DNA of 64,000 nt from contig MNCI01000808.1 in NCBI GenBank assembly GCA_015680685.1, positions 272,333 to 336,332 on the forward strand. Reading direction: 5' to 3'. Both the position numbers and the translations under genes were made by a program. The notes below the pieces were generated by a model that ran no database searches, had not been told where the DNA came from, and saw only the letters and a list, made by a program, of their open reading frames with translations. How positions within the stretch are numbered: the stretch's first letter is position 1; every line of letters begins with the position of its first letter. The DNA comes from Gnetum montanum. Lineage: Eukaryota; Streptophyta; Gnetopsida; Gnetales; Gnetaceae. This document shows positions 1 through 12,990 of this stretch, piece after piece.

Positions 1-242
1 TTGCCATTGACCATAGTAATGGGGATTTCAACTAGAGGATCTTTAGTGATATTGTTAGCTTCTAGATATAGAGTTTTAGCCATGTTTTTAGGCCAGTCTG
101 AGGTTTCTTGAGTGGGGCCTATCAAATCGGTATAGGTGGATGGATTTAGATCCAAGAATTCTAGGTTGATCACTCTCTCTATCTTCCCATATGGTCCACG
201 CAGAGACAATGTTGAGAGGATGTTCTTGGTGGACATGGTACT
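1..242 (-). CDS. E1 pol, N-terminal fragment (start of the RT polyprotein)
   Basis: The minus-strand reading from an ATG at 242 is open to the edge of the window. It aligns with the start of pol in E6: both have GPYG followed by a charged segment, then an EANNIT/EAENIT motif with D-P-L and P-I-T-M. This segment precedes the RT domain in Tat-type polyproteins, and RT itself would lie off-window. A possible splice acceptor (TTGGTAG) lies about 13 bases upstream of the ATG. The fragment proves the order gag-PR, antisense gene, pol in E1. The true start is uncertain because pol may be expressed by splicing from gag-PR. Confidence 0.72.
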
Positions 243-703
243 CACTCCTACCAATTTAAAATGGGAGCGAAGTAAGAGACACCCTTTTGGCAAGAGAATT
301 GCAAAGTGTAAATGAACACAAGGTAATCAACAAAAATAGAAGACATGGCGGCATAGTCATGGCAGTTTAAGGCCATACCAGGCCATTAATGCTGACTTAC
401 ACTATTTTTAAATTTTGAATTTTGAATTTTAAATCAATAAGATCATGGGGATTTTAAAGTTTTATGAATTTATGCCCTTTCCAAATGTTTATATATGTTT
501 ATTTGTTGATTTTTTATTTTTTAGCACTTTCTTCTTCTTTTCATAAGAAATTTTGGGCCCCATTTCAGGGGCTGGAATAACAAAGAAAGCTAGGCCATCA
601 CTAGGAAAATATGGTTTGAACAACAACATGTAACTAAAGTAAATAAGGGGAACTAAAATAAAAGGTTGAAAATTAAATAAATAAAATTAAATAATAGGGA
701 GGG
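243..703. other. E1 spacer between pol start and antisense-gene promoter
   Basis: AT-rich, with no coding signal. At about 350-400 are one or two degenerate units of the module-boundary minisatellite (GCAGTTTAAGGCCAT), in the place that holds nine perfect units in E6 (50373-50627). The rest is A/T-rich low-complexity sequence. Confidence 0.5.
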
Positions 704-713
704 ATATAAAAGG
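704..713 (+). promoter_or_regulatory. TATA box of the E1 antisense gene
   Basis: The sequence TATAAAAGGG lies about 120 bases upstream of the predicted plus-strand start codon. The same TATAAAAGGGG string precedes the E6 copy on its own coding strand (50220-50209). That two diverged copies conserve it supports a real promoter. No expression data. Confidence 0.55.
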
Positions 714-832
714 GAATTTTGAAAAAGAAAGCCTCATTTTTGGTAGCGTGAGTTGCTGGCAATTGGAAGAATAGCATGACCTTCCCAGAGTGCAACGTGA
801 GTCAGGGCATTAGCGTCAGCATCAGTGTGACC

Positions 833-3800
833 ATGAAAGACAAGGGTAAGGGGAAAGCAACTGGGGGTAAGGGAAGAAAGCAAGCAACCATGGTGTTCAT
901 GGAGGAGAGTAAAGAGCTCCTCCAACGTCTCCCCCAAGTCAGGATTCTGACATGGAAGAAGGGCTTGCACAGGTAAATTCTTTGCCCCAAATTTTTCTTT
1001 GGTATTTCTGCAAATAGTGTTACCTAGGGTGAGATTTTGTGCTGTGATTTTGGGCTTTGAGGCTTTTGGAATGGTGGTGTTTTCGGTTTTTCTAGGTTTT
1101 TGGCTTTCTTGGCATGGCTTTCGCAGGGTTTTTGGGTGTAACGTGACTAAAAATTTTGACCTTGGAGCTAGGGTAGCGTGACCATAAATATTTTAGATTT
1201 CTAGAGGGCAACATGATTACAAAATTTTGAATTTTAGAGGGGCAAGAATGGCCAGTATGACTATAAATTTTTGATTTCAAAGGGGGCATCATAAATTGAC
1301 TCTTGAAATTTTAGTCCTGGGTAGCGCAGTTTTGCAAATTTTTGAGTTTTTTCCAGGGCATCGCAGCCCATAAATTTTGGGTTTTTTCCCTAGGACAGCG
1401 TGACCTGCAAATTCTCGATTTTGAGGAACTCAACGTGACTTGCAATTTTTGGGTTTTAGTCCTACGTAGTGGGACTTATGAAAGTTTTGGCCTCTAGGAC
1501 AGCATGACATGTAAAAATTTTGGCTTGCCAGGGAAAATGATCAGCGCAACTTTGTTGGTGGGAGTTTTGGGTGGTGAGATTCTGTGATGATACATGAGTA
1601 TAGCGGTAAATTTCTAGTTATGTATTGCCCGGTTATTGTGTTAATCTACCTATTACAAACAAAATTCAGATATTTCATCAGCGGAAGTACTTAGGGCTAT
1701 TTTCTGTGGAAATACCTAGTGTGACTTGTTAGTGGTTTACTTGCAAGGCCAGCGTGACTTGCGATTTTACTTGCAATTTTTAGATTTTAGTCCCTAGGCA
1801 GGCTGACCATGAATTTTCAGTTTTCACCCCTGGGTAGTGTGACCATGAATTTTGGATTTTCGCCCCTGGGGCAGCGTGACCATGAATTTTGGATTTTCAC
1901 CCCTAGGGTAATGAGATAATGAATTTTGGATTTTCACCCCTGGGGCAGCATGACCATAAATTTTTTATTTTCGCCCCTGGGGTAGCATGATTTTGATTTT
2001 TGAATTTTTTCCCAAGGCAGCGTGATTTTGATTTTTGAATTTTCAGTCCCTAGGTTTTTCAAGGAGGATTTTTTTAGAACAAGTAATAGCTCCAACATGA
2101 CTTGGTTCCAGGCTAGCTTGACTTGGTCCCAGGTGACTCGTTTGGAGAAGGACTATTCCCTTTGTTGTTTCTCCATTGGCCACTATATGATTATTAGGTT
2201 CTAGATAGTGATTGTAAGCACCTAGCATGAGTGTGAAGGGAGGACTGCCTGACTTTGTTGGAATACCCTTCTGGTGTGAGTTGCCTTTGAGAGGTTGTGG
2301 TGTGAGTGTCTTGCTTTGAAAAGTGATTTTCCAAGATGTTTAACAATTTCTAAATTTTATATTTTTTTTCTAGGATTAATGATTTAAACATGGATTTGCT
2401 CTGAAACTGATTTTCAATGTACCCTAGTAAGCATAAGATTACACTAAATAGATGTTAGTGTCCTCATCTCATGGGGTGCAATATTTGTTTATGTGATTTT
2501 TATTTTTGGTTTTATGTGATGTTGATCTATTGTTAGTTCTTGGATTTTTCACTTACCCAATGTTTTGGTTATGTGCAGGGCACCTAAATCTTCTCTCCTC
2601 GTTATTGAGCATGTTGGTGTGCTTGCTTAGTTTGGCCCCCTTTGGTTAGACACACCTCCCTATGACATGTGAATTGGACCCCATGTAATATGGTTCTGTC
2701 CCGGTGCTAGTTTGTTCTTGTCATTTATACTGAAAAATATCAGTGTTGTCATATGGTCTCATCTAAGTGAATATATGGCTCGTGATATTATTGAGACCGT
2801 TTTGCCCAGGGCTACACAAGACATAATAGCCTTTATCACTGATATCGATGAGGGACTTTTTAGAGTTGAGGGAGGCCTTTTAGATCCACTTGTCCTTTGA
2901 CTCATATGTGGGAGTTGCCTGCCTGTAGTCATTACAACAGCACCAACACACTTTTCTGGGCCCTTCGTGTGCATACTTTATTTCAGAACCCACACAAGAT
3001 AGTATATAAAGTGGACTGGTATGCTCCTTTGTGTCTTACTTTAACTTGTGATTTCTTTTTAATTTTATGTCATCATTTAAATGTGAATGTTGTTTTCCTA
3101 TGTAGGCCCCATTTTGACAAACATGGGATGCATGATGATGATGGTGGACTTGCTTTAATGTGCATAGCACTAGAGACATTTATGGCGGGCCCCATTCTTC
3201 ATTTCGCAGTGTTAAACCAAACAAAGATGGCCCTTGTTAACTTCCATAGGTAATTTTCAAGAGCCTTGGAGCATTGCCAAGCTCGTGGTTGGTTACATAA
3301 GGATTGGTATCCTAATGGGCCAATTCTTTTTCAAAGGATTGATCCTGTGTCCACCTCGCCTTCACTAGTCACAGATGGTAAGTGACCTGCACTTTAGACT
3401 CTATTTTCCTTTTTTTCTTACATCATTGTGTGACATATTCCTTTTCTAACTTTTCTCTCTATGTTTTTCTTTTACAGCAACCATCCCCACCAAAGATGTT
3501 AGTATTACTATAGGGCATACTGAGGCTATGCTTTTTACAAAGTATGGGAAGGTAGAGCAATTACAAAAGTGGTTACAGAAGCGAGCTTCTGATTTGATTA
3601 TTGGTCACCCCACCCGAACCGGTTTGATGGACCTGTTTATAGCCTTGACTCCTAGCATTCTAACTGTTGATATGATTAGGACTGTTGACTCTTTCAGTGG
3701 TAATGCTTCTGGTTTTACCACATAGGTTCAGGGAGTAAAGGTATCATTCCACCTAACCACTAAGTTTCTTTCCGATCTTTTTGGCGTTCCCATGAATGGC

Positions 3801-6216
3801 ACCACGGTAGTTGTGGACAAAGCAACTAAGGATGGATAGGTCATAAGGGAGCTTGAGTAATGGTTGGGTGTGTCTAAAGGTCCTAAGGAATTTGCCATGT
3901 GAGAGGATACTAAATCAATGGAAGTGAACTTCTTGTATCCTCTCTTTCAAACATGGGAGTTCCCCAAATCTCTTTCTCAAGGGAGAAACCTTGGGATCGA
4001 GTCTACGCGTGTGATGCATGAAATTTTTGAGATAGGTATGCAATAAAATTGGGAAATTTTTTTGGGATCTAGCCTTCATGGGAAAATCATCAAGTTACAT
4101 TCAAGCATCCATGTGAAATCCCGCTTCACCTTTTCTTTCTTTGCGGCATACCTACACAGGTTCACTGAATTCCTGGTAGTTCATGAGGGTAACCACTACA
4201 TTTTGAGAGACTGTTCACAATTATCCTGCCCTTGGATTTGCCACTTAGATAGCACCACTAGATCCCAGGACCTGCTAGAAGACATTGAGGAGTTTGTATC
4301 AGTTACTAATGGAGGTGTGGCCAGCCATTCTCATCATTCCCATGATAGCTTGAGATTGGAACCGCCCAGGGTGCACACATCTATTAAGAGGGCTGAATGC
4401 TTAATTAGTAAGACTATTGGAAAATCCAAGGCAAAGGTGAAAAGGAAGAAACGTGTAAAGGATCTTACTTCAGATGTGAGATCCCCAAGGGCAAAGAAGA
4501 TTCGATTTATACTGCTAGTGGAGTGTAAGTGGTTTGTTTCATTGTTATGTATTTTATTTTTTTGTTTTATATGCTATTAGGTGTACCTATGAGCTATATC
4601 CAACCAACTTTAAAAATTCCTATGTTATCTTAGAGGAAAATCCAAAAAAGGAGAAAGAGGTCATGGCTCTGATACCTGAGGAGGAAGGAAAAGAAAAGGA
4701 AAAATAAATTGAGGAAGGAGAAATTATTTTCACAAAAGAGGAGGAGACAAGCAACGTGGGAACAAAGCTTGTGGAGGCCTTGGATGCACTTAGGCATTCA
4801 AGTGATGAAAGGGATGTCCTTGATGGTTTCTTTGATGGATCTTTGCAACTTGGTGATCCATTCAGGCTGGACAGCGAAGGTCTTTTTGGTATGTTCCTCT
4901 TTAGCTCAATCCATATTCTATGTCTTTTTATTTTTTATGTGTTGTTCTTGATTATTTTGACTATTTTGGGGTAGATGTTGAAATTCCTAATGCACCTATG
5001 TCCTAGGAAGCAGCATCAGGATCGCAGGTTCCAATTGAAAAAACATCTCCTACTCGTCCTGCATCAACTGACCCGTTGAGGCCATGGCTTGAGATGCCTA
5101 GCAAAATGGATTTTTTCATGAGCATTGTTAATGAGGTGGTCACTTGTTTACAAGAAGCTCATCCTAAACTAGGTGTGTGTACATTACATGTCATGCTAAG
5201 TGTCTAGTTTTACTATGTTTCTTTGTGTTTATTTTCGATCATGGCTAATTTATGTGTGCACCTGTAGGCGCCAAACTCTAGTGGGATCCTTTTGAAGCTA
5301 CCCACATTGATGCTCTCCCTGAGTTACCAGGGGATATTGAGCAAGTCCTAAGAAAGATCTATGATGCGATTTCTGGTTGCATCGTACAGAATTCCAAGAC
5401 AGTTTGGACTTTAAGGTGTTCAACTAAGTATCTATGGGATGAGGTTCACACACTGAAGGAGACACTAGCAAAAGAGAGAGAGGAGAAAAGTAATCTCCAG
5501 TCCTGTTATGACTTTGTTGCTACTAGGTTGTTTGGTGATAACACATGGTTCTCATTCAAAATCACCTATGCACGTTATTGGACAATTTTAAATAGTAAAT
5601 TGTAGGCTACACAGGACTTAGCAGAACAAAGAGCACAAATAGATTTTTTGAACAAGAAATGTCAAGATTGGAAATCCTTTGCTACCAAAGTATAGAAGTG
5701 GGGCCAAGACCAAAAGGACCATGAGCATGAGTACAAGAAATGGTTGAAGGAAGAGTCAGTTGAACGTCACCAAGTGGAGAAGTTCATTGATGGATTAGGT
5801 TTGTGGCCTTCTTATGACAGGTTTTTTGAGTGCACCAAGGTGGAGGGATCTCTAGAGAGAACGATTACCACCACCTCTGGGGAGACTACGACAGGCGTGT
5901 TCTCTCTTGAGCACCCTACTTGGACCCCGGTAGACAAAGGTAAAGCACTTGCTGGCATTGATCTTGGCTTGGAGGAGGACTGGGCAAATGTGCTTGAGAA
6001 GGAGGTTCTACGACATTTGGAGACCAACTTGGGGCCTTCCTCACTTGTAAGTGTTTTATTGTGGCATTTATTTTTGTATAGTTTTATTGTTTTCATTGTT
6101 GGTGTTACTATTTTTTTTCTATTTTATGTTTGTAGGAACATGTTAATGATGGAGCTAGCCCTAGTGGAGTAGGAGATGATGATGAAGAGGGTCTTGGGGA
6201 TCATCCCCATCCATGA
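833..6216 (+). pseudogene. E1 antisense gene (copy 1), eight-exon pseudogene
   Basis: Exons by homology to the intact E6 copy and by GT-AG sites: 833-972, 2579-3018, 3106-3377, 3478-4524, 4634-4888, 4975-5172, 5268-6046, 6136-6216. Exon 1 shares an F-x-EES-x-x-LQ-x-LP motif with E6. Exon 2 keeps the HAD-like landmarks: VIEHVGVL at the motif I position, VVIWS at motif II, and YNSTNTLF then QNP near motif IV. Exon 4 has the ..GLMDLF..SFSG.. block and ends in a very basic stretch (KRKKR) like a nuclear localisation signal. Exon 5 has FFDGSLQLGDP, exon 6 PWLEMPSKMDF, and exon 7 a coiled coil and KGKALAGIDLGL. The acidic exon 8 ends at 6216. Stops (for example 3723-3725 and within exons 2, 4, 5 and 7) and a frameshift in exon 2 make it non-functional. 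Intron 1 is swollen to 1.6 kb by repeats. Function unknown. Confidence 0.82.
1100..2045 (+). repeat. Minisatellite inside intron 1 of the E1 antisense gene
   Basis: Degenerate 30-40 bp units of the form AGCGTGACCATGAATTTT followed by GGATTTTCACCCCTGGGG, clearest at 1790-2040 and more diverged at 1150-1520. They account for most of the difference between the 1,606-base intron here and the 234-base intron in E6. The word AGCGTGACC also occurs in the LTR and leader of E1. Confidence 0.8.
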
Positions 6217-7037
6217 GCTTTGCGTTAGTCAGGCTTAATTCATTAAGTGTTTTTTTAGATTTTTTGGATGTTTGATAGAATGTATAAATACTGATGTAAT
6301 GACTTGGATTTAATTTTGGTATAAAATGGTTGCATTCTTTCATTACTTTGCTATTCCATGTGTGTGTGTGTATATATATATATATTTGTTATTTTTCATG
6401 TTTTTCTTTGTTTTCTCGAGTATATTGTGAACATATGTGTGCAACTAAAGGGAGCATAAATTTCAAAAATGTAAAGTGAAACGTAAGGTAAATATTTGAA
6501 AAAGAAGGCAATGATTATGCATGAATATAAATTGTAACTTGTAACTTGTAAATGAAAATTCAATGTAAAATGATGGGAGTTCATGAATTTGTAACTTGTT
6601 GGCTCTAGTTTAAAGCCATTTTGGGCTAGGTACATCAATTTAAAGTCATGATGGACTGTTGCATCTGTTGTTAAAGAAAGAAAGGATTACCAGTTTTATG
6701 CCATGGTGGGCCAAAGGTAGTAATGTTTTCAGAAATTTTTAAATGGAATCGGCCATTTCTGACCATGGTTAGTTTAGTGTCATTGTGGACGTTTGTTGGC
6801 AGTTTAACGTCATATCGAACGATCGGTAGTTTAATGTTATTTCGGACAGTTGTAGTTTAATGTCATTTCAAACATTTGTAGTTTAACATCATTTCAAACA
6901 TTTGACAGTTTAACACATACCAGACATTTCTAGTTTAATTCTATTTATTGAGTTGCTTTTTAATCCTTTGTAGTTTAACATGTGGGGTTGAGCATGCGGG
7001 TAAGATATTGTACTCACCTTCTCCTTCATTGGTGATA
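6217..7037. repeat. E1 region between antisense-gene 3' end and protease, with module-boundary minisatellite
   Basis: A (TG)n(TA)n microsatellite lies at about 6360-6386; E6 has a (TA)n tract at the equivalent place (about 45889-45908). From about 6660 to 6990 there are ten or so degenerate 24-30 bp units built on AGTTTAATGTCATTTCGGAC. This is the post-protease minisatellite (M1). No coding signal otherwise. Confidence 0.75.
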
Positions 7038-9447
7038 TCAAAAGGGTAATTTTGACCAAGTGACATCAGTAGGGATGGCGCCTATGTTTGTATTGTCTAG
7101 TATTTCTTTAGTTTCAGTAGGATTGGAAGTTAACATTGGATTTTTGTTTTGAAGTATGCTCATCGTTCCTTGCTTAGGCTCAATGAACTCAATTTCTAAC
7201 TTTTGATCTACTGTAGGTTGTGAGGAAGTAGGTGGTACTATTGCATATGCATATATCATGATCTCACCACCCTCATAAGGTAGGTGGATCTCCTAATGGA
7301 TTAGGGAGGATATAGCTTTAAGTTGAGCCAACCAGGGATGTCCTAGGATCAAATTAAATCCAAGCATTTCATCGATCACTATGAATTTAGCTGATGTGGG
7401 GAATTGGTCCCTAGCTATGAAATCTAAAGTAACCATACCTTTCACTCCAACATGGGAACCACTGAAGGATTTTAGGAAAGAAGTTGTCATGGGCTGTATT
7501 TGTTTGGTAAGTCCTAGTTTTTTGATGACGGAAAAAGGTATTACATTGGTTGCAGCGCCGTCATCGACATGCATCCTACGTATCATGAAATGATTAACCT
7601 GTATTGTTATGAACATAGGGGTTGTAGTAACTTCTTCCATTTTCTTATCTAGCTTAATGTCCTTAGCGCGAAACTCTAGGAATGTAGTCTTTAGTTCTTG
7701 AGGTTTCGCAGACAATAATGCATGAATGGATGGTTCATCTGTGGGAAGGTCCTTATTAACAAGGACTGAAGTTAACATATGCACGAGAGCCTCTAGATGT
7801 ACTGGTGAAGTCATTACTAGATCATACAGGCTTAAAGAAGTATTCTTTTGTTTCAAAGCTTGTGTGACTTGGGTCAATGCATTCACTAGGTCTTTACCAT
7901 TTGGGGCACCCTTGTCTATAGAGATTTGGTCCATTTGACCCAACATTCGTATTTCCCATGGAGTGGTTTTTACTGAAGATGCTAGGTTTGGGACATGACT
8001 CGTGACATTATCCTCGTTTTGATGACTTGTACTAGGCTCATTAATGGATGGACCCATGGGAACAACATTTAGTGGTGTTGGCTTTGGTGGTCCCAATTTG
8101 TATCGATGGTTTTCTCTTTCCAAACATTCTCTTGTTAGTCTATCGACAAGATGTTCTCATAGAGGTCACAGAGGAATGGAGGTTGGTTGTGTATCAGGGC
8201 ATTTTGGCACCCAGACCACAAAGGGAATAGGTCATTTTTCAGATGGTTTGGTTGTGGCTGCAACAGAAGGAGGTACATGAATAACGAATGGTTTCAGTGA
8301 TGTGGGGGATTTGCACATGATGAAAGGTGTTTGAGGATATGTTAGGGTAGGTGTGTTTTCTGAAGGCTTGCGAATCACAAAAGGTTTTCGTGGAACATCT
8401 TGTCTGTCTTCCACATGGATAGTATTAATCACATATGGTGCATCATTGGTATTGAGAGGATCCTTGTACACCCCCATGGATTGGTTTTGTGGTCTTACTA
8501 GGTTTTCCTCGTCAAATACTACTTCACCCCTATCAATCATGTGTTGTATATCTTGTTTCAATGTAAAGTAGTAATCAGTCCCATGACCACACCATTGGTG
8601 ATATTCACAAAACTTATCCAACCTAAAGCCTTTTGGAATGGGGGGTTCATTGGCTGTTGCTAATGCTGGATTTTTGGCCAATTCATAAAATTGATTGTGT
8701 CTTTGAGAGGCCGAAAGAGACATTTGTTTGTGTTGAATTAGCCCAACATTTAGAAGTTGATCAAGCAATTGTGAAGGCTTCATGGGCAATGGTGTGTATT
8801 GAGTGGGTTTTTTTCTTTCGAAGGTATGGGCATGAACTGTGTTGTTATTTCTATTTGAAGAATTTTCGGGTGTAGGAGTGGGTGTGGTTTTTTCATAGCT
8901 GTTTGGGACAGCAGGTTGTTTTTCTTTTTGTCCTAGATGACTAGGTTGGGTTGTTTCGGCCATTGTTGCTACTATTGTTTTGGATTTATCTTTCTTTGTA
9001 TGTTGGCTCCTAAAGGTTGAATAGGCTAGGTCATTACTTGTTTGTGCCACCTCTTCTATGTCTTTGATTTGAACAAATGCTTGGCTCAACGTGTGGGCTT
9101 TCATGTAGTAAAGTTTTAACTTAATAAAGTCATTCATAGCCACCTTAAGGATGGTAAGAAGATATGTTTCAGGGATGGATTCATGAAGTTCATTCAAGGT
9201 TGCACTCCACCTTTGGATAAATTTCTATGCTAGCTCAAGCGATGCTTGTTTAATTTGGATCAAGCTATCTAACATGGCTTCAGGTTTCAGATTGTACTTG
9301 AAACGGGTGACAAACTGGTGCAAAAACTCCTCTAGAGAAGATATGGACCTACAGGGTAAAGCTCGGTACCAGTCTAAGGCTTTTCTAGTTAAGGACATAG
9401 CAAACACACGTAAAATTACATGGGGCCATGCCTGAAGCAAAAGAATT

Positions 9448-9552
9448 TCTATTCGAGATGTCACTAGGTGGGCATTTGGGTCTCCCTCTCCATTATCNAT
9501 TTCTGTTCGAGATGTCACTAGGTGGGCATTTGGGTCTCCCTCTCCATTATCC
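9448..9552. other. Single-N joint with duplicated flanks in E1 gag (probable assembly artefact)
   Basis: The N at 9498 separates two near-identical ~50-bp copies (TTCGAGATGTCACTAGGTGG and following), which duplicates a stretch of gag coding sequence. Homologous gags have it once. Unmerged overlapping contig ends explain this best. Confidence 0.75.
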
Positions 9553-10253
9553 TTGGTCAGCTGGGGTAATGAGACTCCCTTTGGTAAGGTTAAGGGTGGA
9601 ACTGCAGGGTCAATTGGATCATCTTGATAGAAATCTAGTACCTTGACTTCCTCAGTGTTCACAGCTTTAAGGCGTTTTAATTCTTCTGCTAATGAGTGCA
9701 TGATTTTGTGTGTGTTTGCCCATTCTTGGGTGGTAGGAAAACCAATGGATTGAGCATATTGTGGCTGATAATGGTTCAATTGTTGCGTTATTTGTGGAAA
9801 GAGAGGTTGTTGGGCTGAAGTTTGTTGTAGTGGGATAGTATTCGGGACTAAGACTATAGTCGGTGGAACCCACTGCCCAGCCATAGGTTATGAAGTAACA
9901 CCCTGAATGTGTTGGATTGGAGTAATTAATGGTACTCCATGGATCTGCACCTGAGGTATGTAATGGATGGATGTGGAAGCTGGTATGACCGATGGCATCC
10001 CAATTACTTAAGGAAGAAAGATTGACCCTACGTTATTTTGGGGAGGGAGTTGTTGGGACTGTACTTGTGGAGGAATGATGGAAGTGGATGCATTAGAGTG
10101 AATTTTATTGAGCATGGAGAAGATAGGAACGGAAGCAGGTACCTCTTGCTAGGAGACTAGTGCTCGAATGTTTGTGGATGAAGGAGAAGGCATAGTTTCT
10201 TCCAGAAAAGGGTGGAATAATGGGTTTGTATAGGCATGGGGACTAACAGTGTG

Positions 10254-10258
10254 GTAGG
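10254..10258. repeat. Target-site duplication of E2, left copy (GTAGG)
   Basis: Identical to 18356-18360. When E2 is removed, E1 gag reads through. Confidence 0.88.
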
Positions 10259-11788
10259 TGTACCATCTAAAATCATCAGCGTAAGGCTGGAGGTAAACGA
10301 ACGTCGAAAGATCTCCGGAGAGATACAAATGACCCCGCCTTCACGTGAGGGCAAGCTAGAAAAATGAAGGTAGAGTGCCTTGGACGGTCTACATGCAAAT
10401 CAACCAAGGACTTCCCCAAGTGTAAGCTATGGCTTGCGCTGGGGTTATCATAGCAAACGTAACACGAATATGTAAACGGAACGTAGATGTAACGTAAGAA
10501 TGGAACAGAATGATGCAAATGCAAACAATGAACCAGAATAATGTAAACAGTATAATGGAAGGGAAAAGACTACATTGTATTGATTTAGAGAATAAAATCC
10601 ACCAGTTAAAATGTAGCTACATGTGCAGATGGCAGGTCAAGTGTCAAGCCCCAAGATGAAGGATGAAGCGTTTGCAGATCCTCAAGTGTTACGGATCGTG
10701 TGCACTTGAGCGTCCAAGGTTTCTAGTCAATGTTCTTTAGGTCATCCTTTTTGCAAAATTTTCCCCCTCGTTTAAGTGAATTGACAAGGTATTTATAGGG
10801 TTTGGCTGGGCTCAGGCACATAATCTATGGATGAAATCGACAGTCGAGAGATGAGAGAGGAAACAAGATCATGTGACACATGTTCGGTAGACAGTTGTGT
10901 GTGAGTTGGTCATGTGTAAGAAGGCTACATTCTTAACCAGGTGCATTGTATCTTACAACGTATGGGTTACTCAAGCCCATGGAAGTACATACAATTTAGA
11001 CCGTGAGGGCTCGACATGCCCACAAATGAAGAAAATTTACAAAGAAAATCAAAGGGATTGACTCTGGCTCTCTTGAAACTTCTTGGTCCCTGAATTGACT
11101 GCTACAGGTTGTCGATTTGAGTAGCTTTGTGGCCGTTTGAGGCATTTTCATTCCACCAGGGCTCCTAGCATGAGTTGATTTGGTCCTAGTGTGTCCTTAG
11201 CGTGCGTTTGGAGTGCTTTTGTCTGGGTGGGAATAGTGTTCATGCTGATGAATACTATGCACACTGATGAATAGTGGTCACACTGTGAATAGTGGTCACG
11301 TTGGTGAATAATGGTCACGCTATGAATAGTGGTCACGTTGGACTCAAAATGTAGCATGTTCTCAACGTGACCACACCGTGACCATAAAATATTGCAATTT
11401 TTGGAGTTGAAATGTGGAAGTTATGGAAGTTGGGACTGGAGGTTGTCGACCCTAAATCCTAGGAGTGATGTGCACCTTTGAATCTTGTCATTTTAGCTCG
11501 ATTTTGAGGCTGTGAAAGTTGGTCATGCTGCAGCATGACCAAAACATGTGTTGCACCGTGTGTTGGAAAATGTGTTGAATTTGGCTATAAATTTGCAGCG
11601 TGAGTTGCCGAGGATAAACCAGCGTGAGTGACCAAGGTAAGACAGCGTGAGTTGCCGAGGATAAACTAGCATGAGTGACCAAGGTAAGCTAGAGTGAGTT
11701 GCATGCCTTAGTCAAATTTTTGCCTCTCGAATGCTGGAAAGGGCTTGAGTTGTTCTCGAAGTGCTAGGCCAAAATTAATGGTGTTTCA
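10259..11788 (-). repeat. E2 3' LTR
   Basis: Begins TGTACCATC and ends GGTGTTTCA in plus-strand reading. It aligns along its length with 16882-18355. A tandem array of GAATAGTGGTCACGCTG-like units lies at about 11230-11345, and a second array of AGCGTGAGTTGCCGAGGATA-like units at about 11597-11700. Confidence 0.88.
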
Positions 11789-11805
11789 TTGGTCCCTCTT
11801 TTTTG
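11789..11805 (-). promoter_or_regulatory. E2 polypurine tract
   Basis: Minus-strand AAAAAAGAGGGACCAA directly abuts the 3' LTR. E6 has CAAAGAGGGACCAA at the same place (55283-55295). This is the expected plus-strand primer. Confidence 0.7.
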
Positions 11806-12990
11806 ATTTCTAGAGGAATCCACTTGAGAGGCATCAACAAAGAAGTGTAAAAAACCATGAACAACAAAGCATCAAACATTAACCGTCGACCCTTGGTTGG
11901 GTGTCATTGCACCATTTTCTAAAGTACATGGGATCGGGGAAATGCGGTTTAAGATGTAAGGGGATTGGTTGTAACCGAGGAAATCAAGAGTTGATCAAGG
12001 GATATGATTGTCATTGGGATTATGAGATAGGAATGCTCTCACGTGAACAAGCTATATCTTTGGTCTTTGTCAATAGCCAACATTCAGCAGACTCGGAGCC
12101 AAGACATAGGAAGTGCGTTCTTTTGAGAAATGGGACACTTAAAGAATGTTTATGGGGCTCGTTGTAAATAGCCAAAGCCATGCAATGATGTGCAACATGG
12201 TCTCTTTGAGAGACAAGTGTAACTATTTTTTCAAGATAATTTCCTTCTCGCCTGGGGCTTGTATGAGAATGACCAATAGTCTTTTGTTTATGATGTCAAT
12301 GGGGTCATGAAGACCTTTTCCATGCATTTTTCTCTTTGACCCTTTTGTTCTCTTTTTCTTTTCTTGTTTTCTTGTTTGTTTCTTCTTTTATTTTGCTTTT
12401 TTTTTTCTCTTTGATGTTGTCTTTTCTTGTTCTTTTTGATCTTTTTGAAAGAGTTTGCTTTCAGTGCTGTGCTCGTTTTTGAGTGTTTACATTTTGTATC
12501 ATGCATTGTGTTCTGTGTTTTGCATCGCAACTGCTTAGAGAGTTATAGTTTGCGATAGTGTATCCAGGGTGTTGAACTGAGTGGAATATATCTAAGGGTG
12601 TAATTGAATAGGATAAGGGGACATGATGGGCAATAGGGAATGTGTCAAGAGTCAGGTATGTACTTATGAATGGATTGATTAGCCTAGTTACATGCGTTAG
12701 GAAGAATGTGATACCTTGTCGTCATGATGAAGTGCATCTATGTACGAATGCCTCAGGAGTGTCATCCTACAAACACAACTCCAAGAAGATAAGAAAAAAA
12801 TAAATGAATTTTTTAACTAAGCATTTTAAACAAGGAGATGGAGCCACCACATGCAATTTTCAAAGCAGACAGAATCATGAATAGCATCAACTTCATCAAG
12901 GCCCATGAAACAAATTATGCAGCAAGTCTTTGTGGAACATGAACAACCAATTGTAGCAACACATATTTTCAAGTTTTTTCCTGATCATCG
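11806..12990 (-). other. E2 3' untranslated region
   Basis: I see no gene here. It shares blocks with the E6 3' UTR (GGCTTTGGC and AAAGAACGCAC on the element strand). A plus-strand pyrimidine-rich tract lies at about 12310-12440; the apparent Lys/Arg-rich reading on the minus strand comes from that tract, not from a gene. Confidence 0.5.

Larger units (their letters stand above)
7038..10258 (-). pseudogene. E1 gag-protease, C-terminal part
   Basis: Minus-strand reading, interrupted by stops. In order: Gln/Pro-rich spacer (about 9880-9650); Ty3/gypsy gag core with a DFYQDDPIDP lead-in, WPHVILRVFAMSL and KALDWYRALP (about 9630-9230); gag C-terminal part with KPSQLLDQLL and FCEYHQWCGH (about 8800-8560), where a zinc-knuckle-like C..H..GH segment is visible; three PFVI-type repeats; then a retropepsin-like protease with VDDGAATNV at the active-site position and FNLILGHPWL downstream (about 7600-7300). 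The C-terminal tail ends near DVTWSKLPF (7038), matching the same place in E6. The N-terminal part is displaced to 18356-18805 by E2. The protease D-D-G differs from the usual D-S/T-G. Confidence 0.85.

Noticed and set aside
12288-12530. Lys/Arg/Gln-rich minus-strand reading
   Set aside because: Product of a T/C-rich low-complexity tract in the E2 3' UTR.
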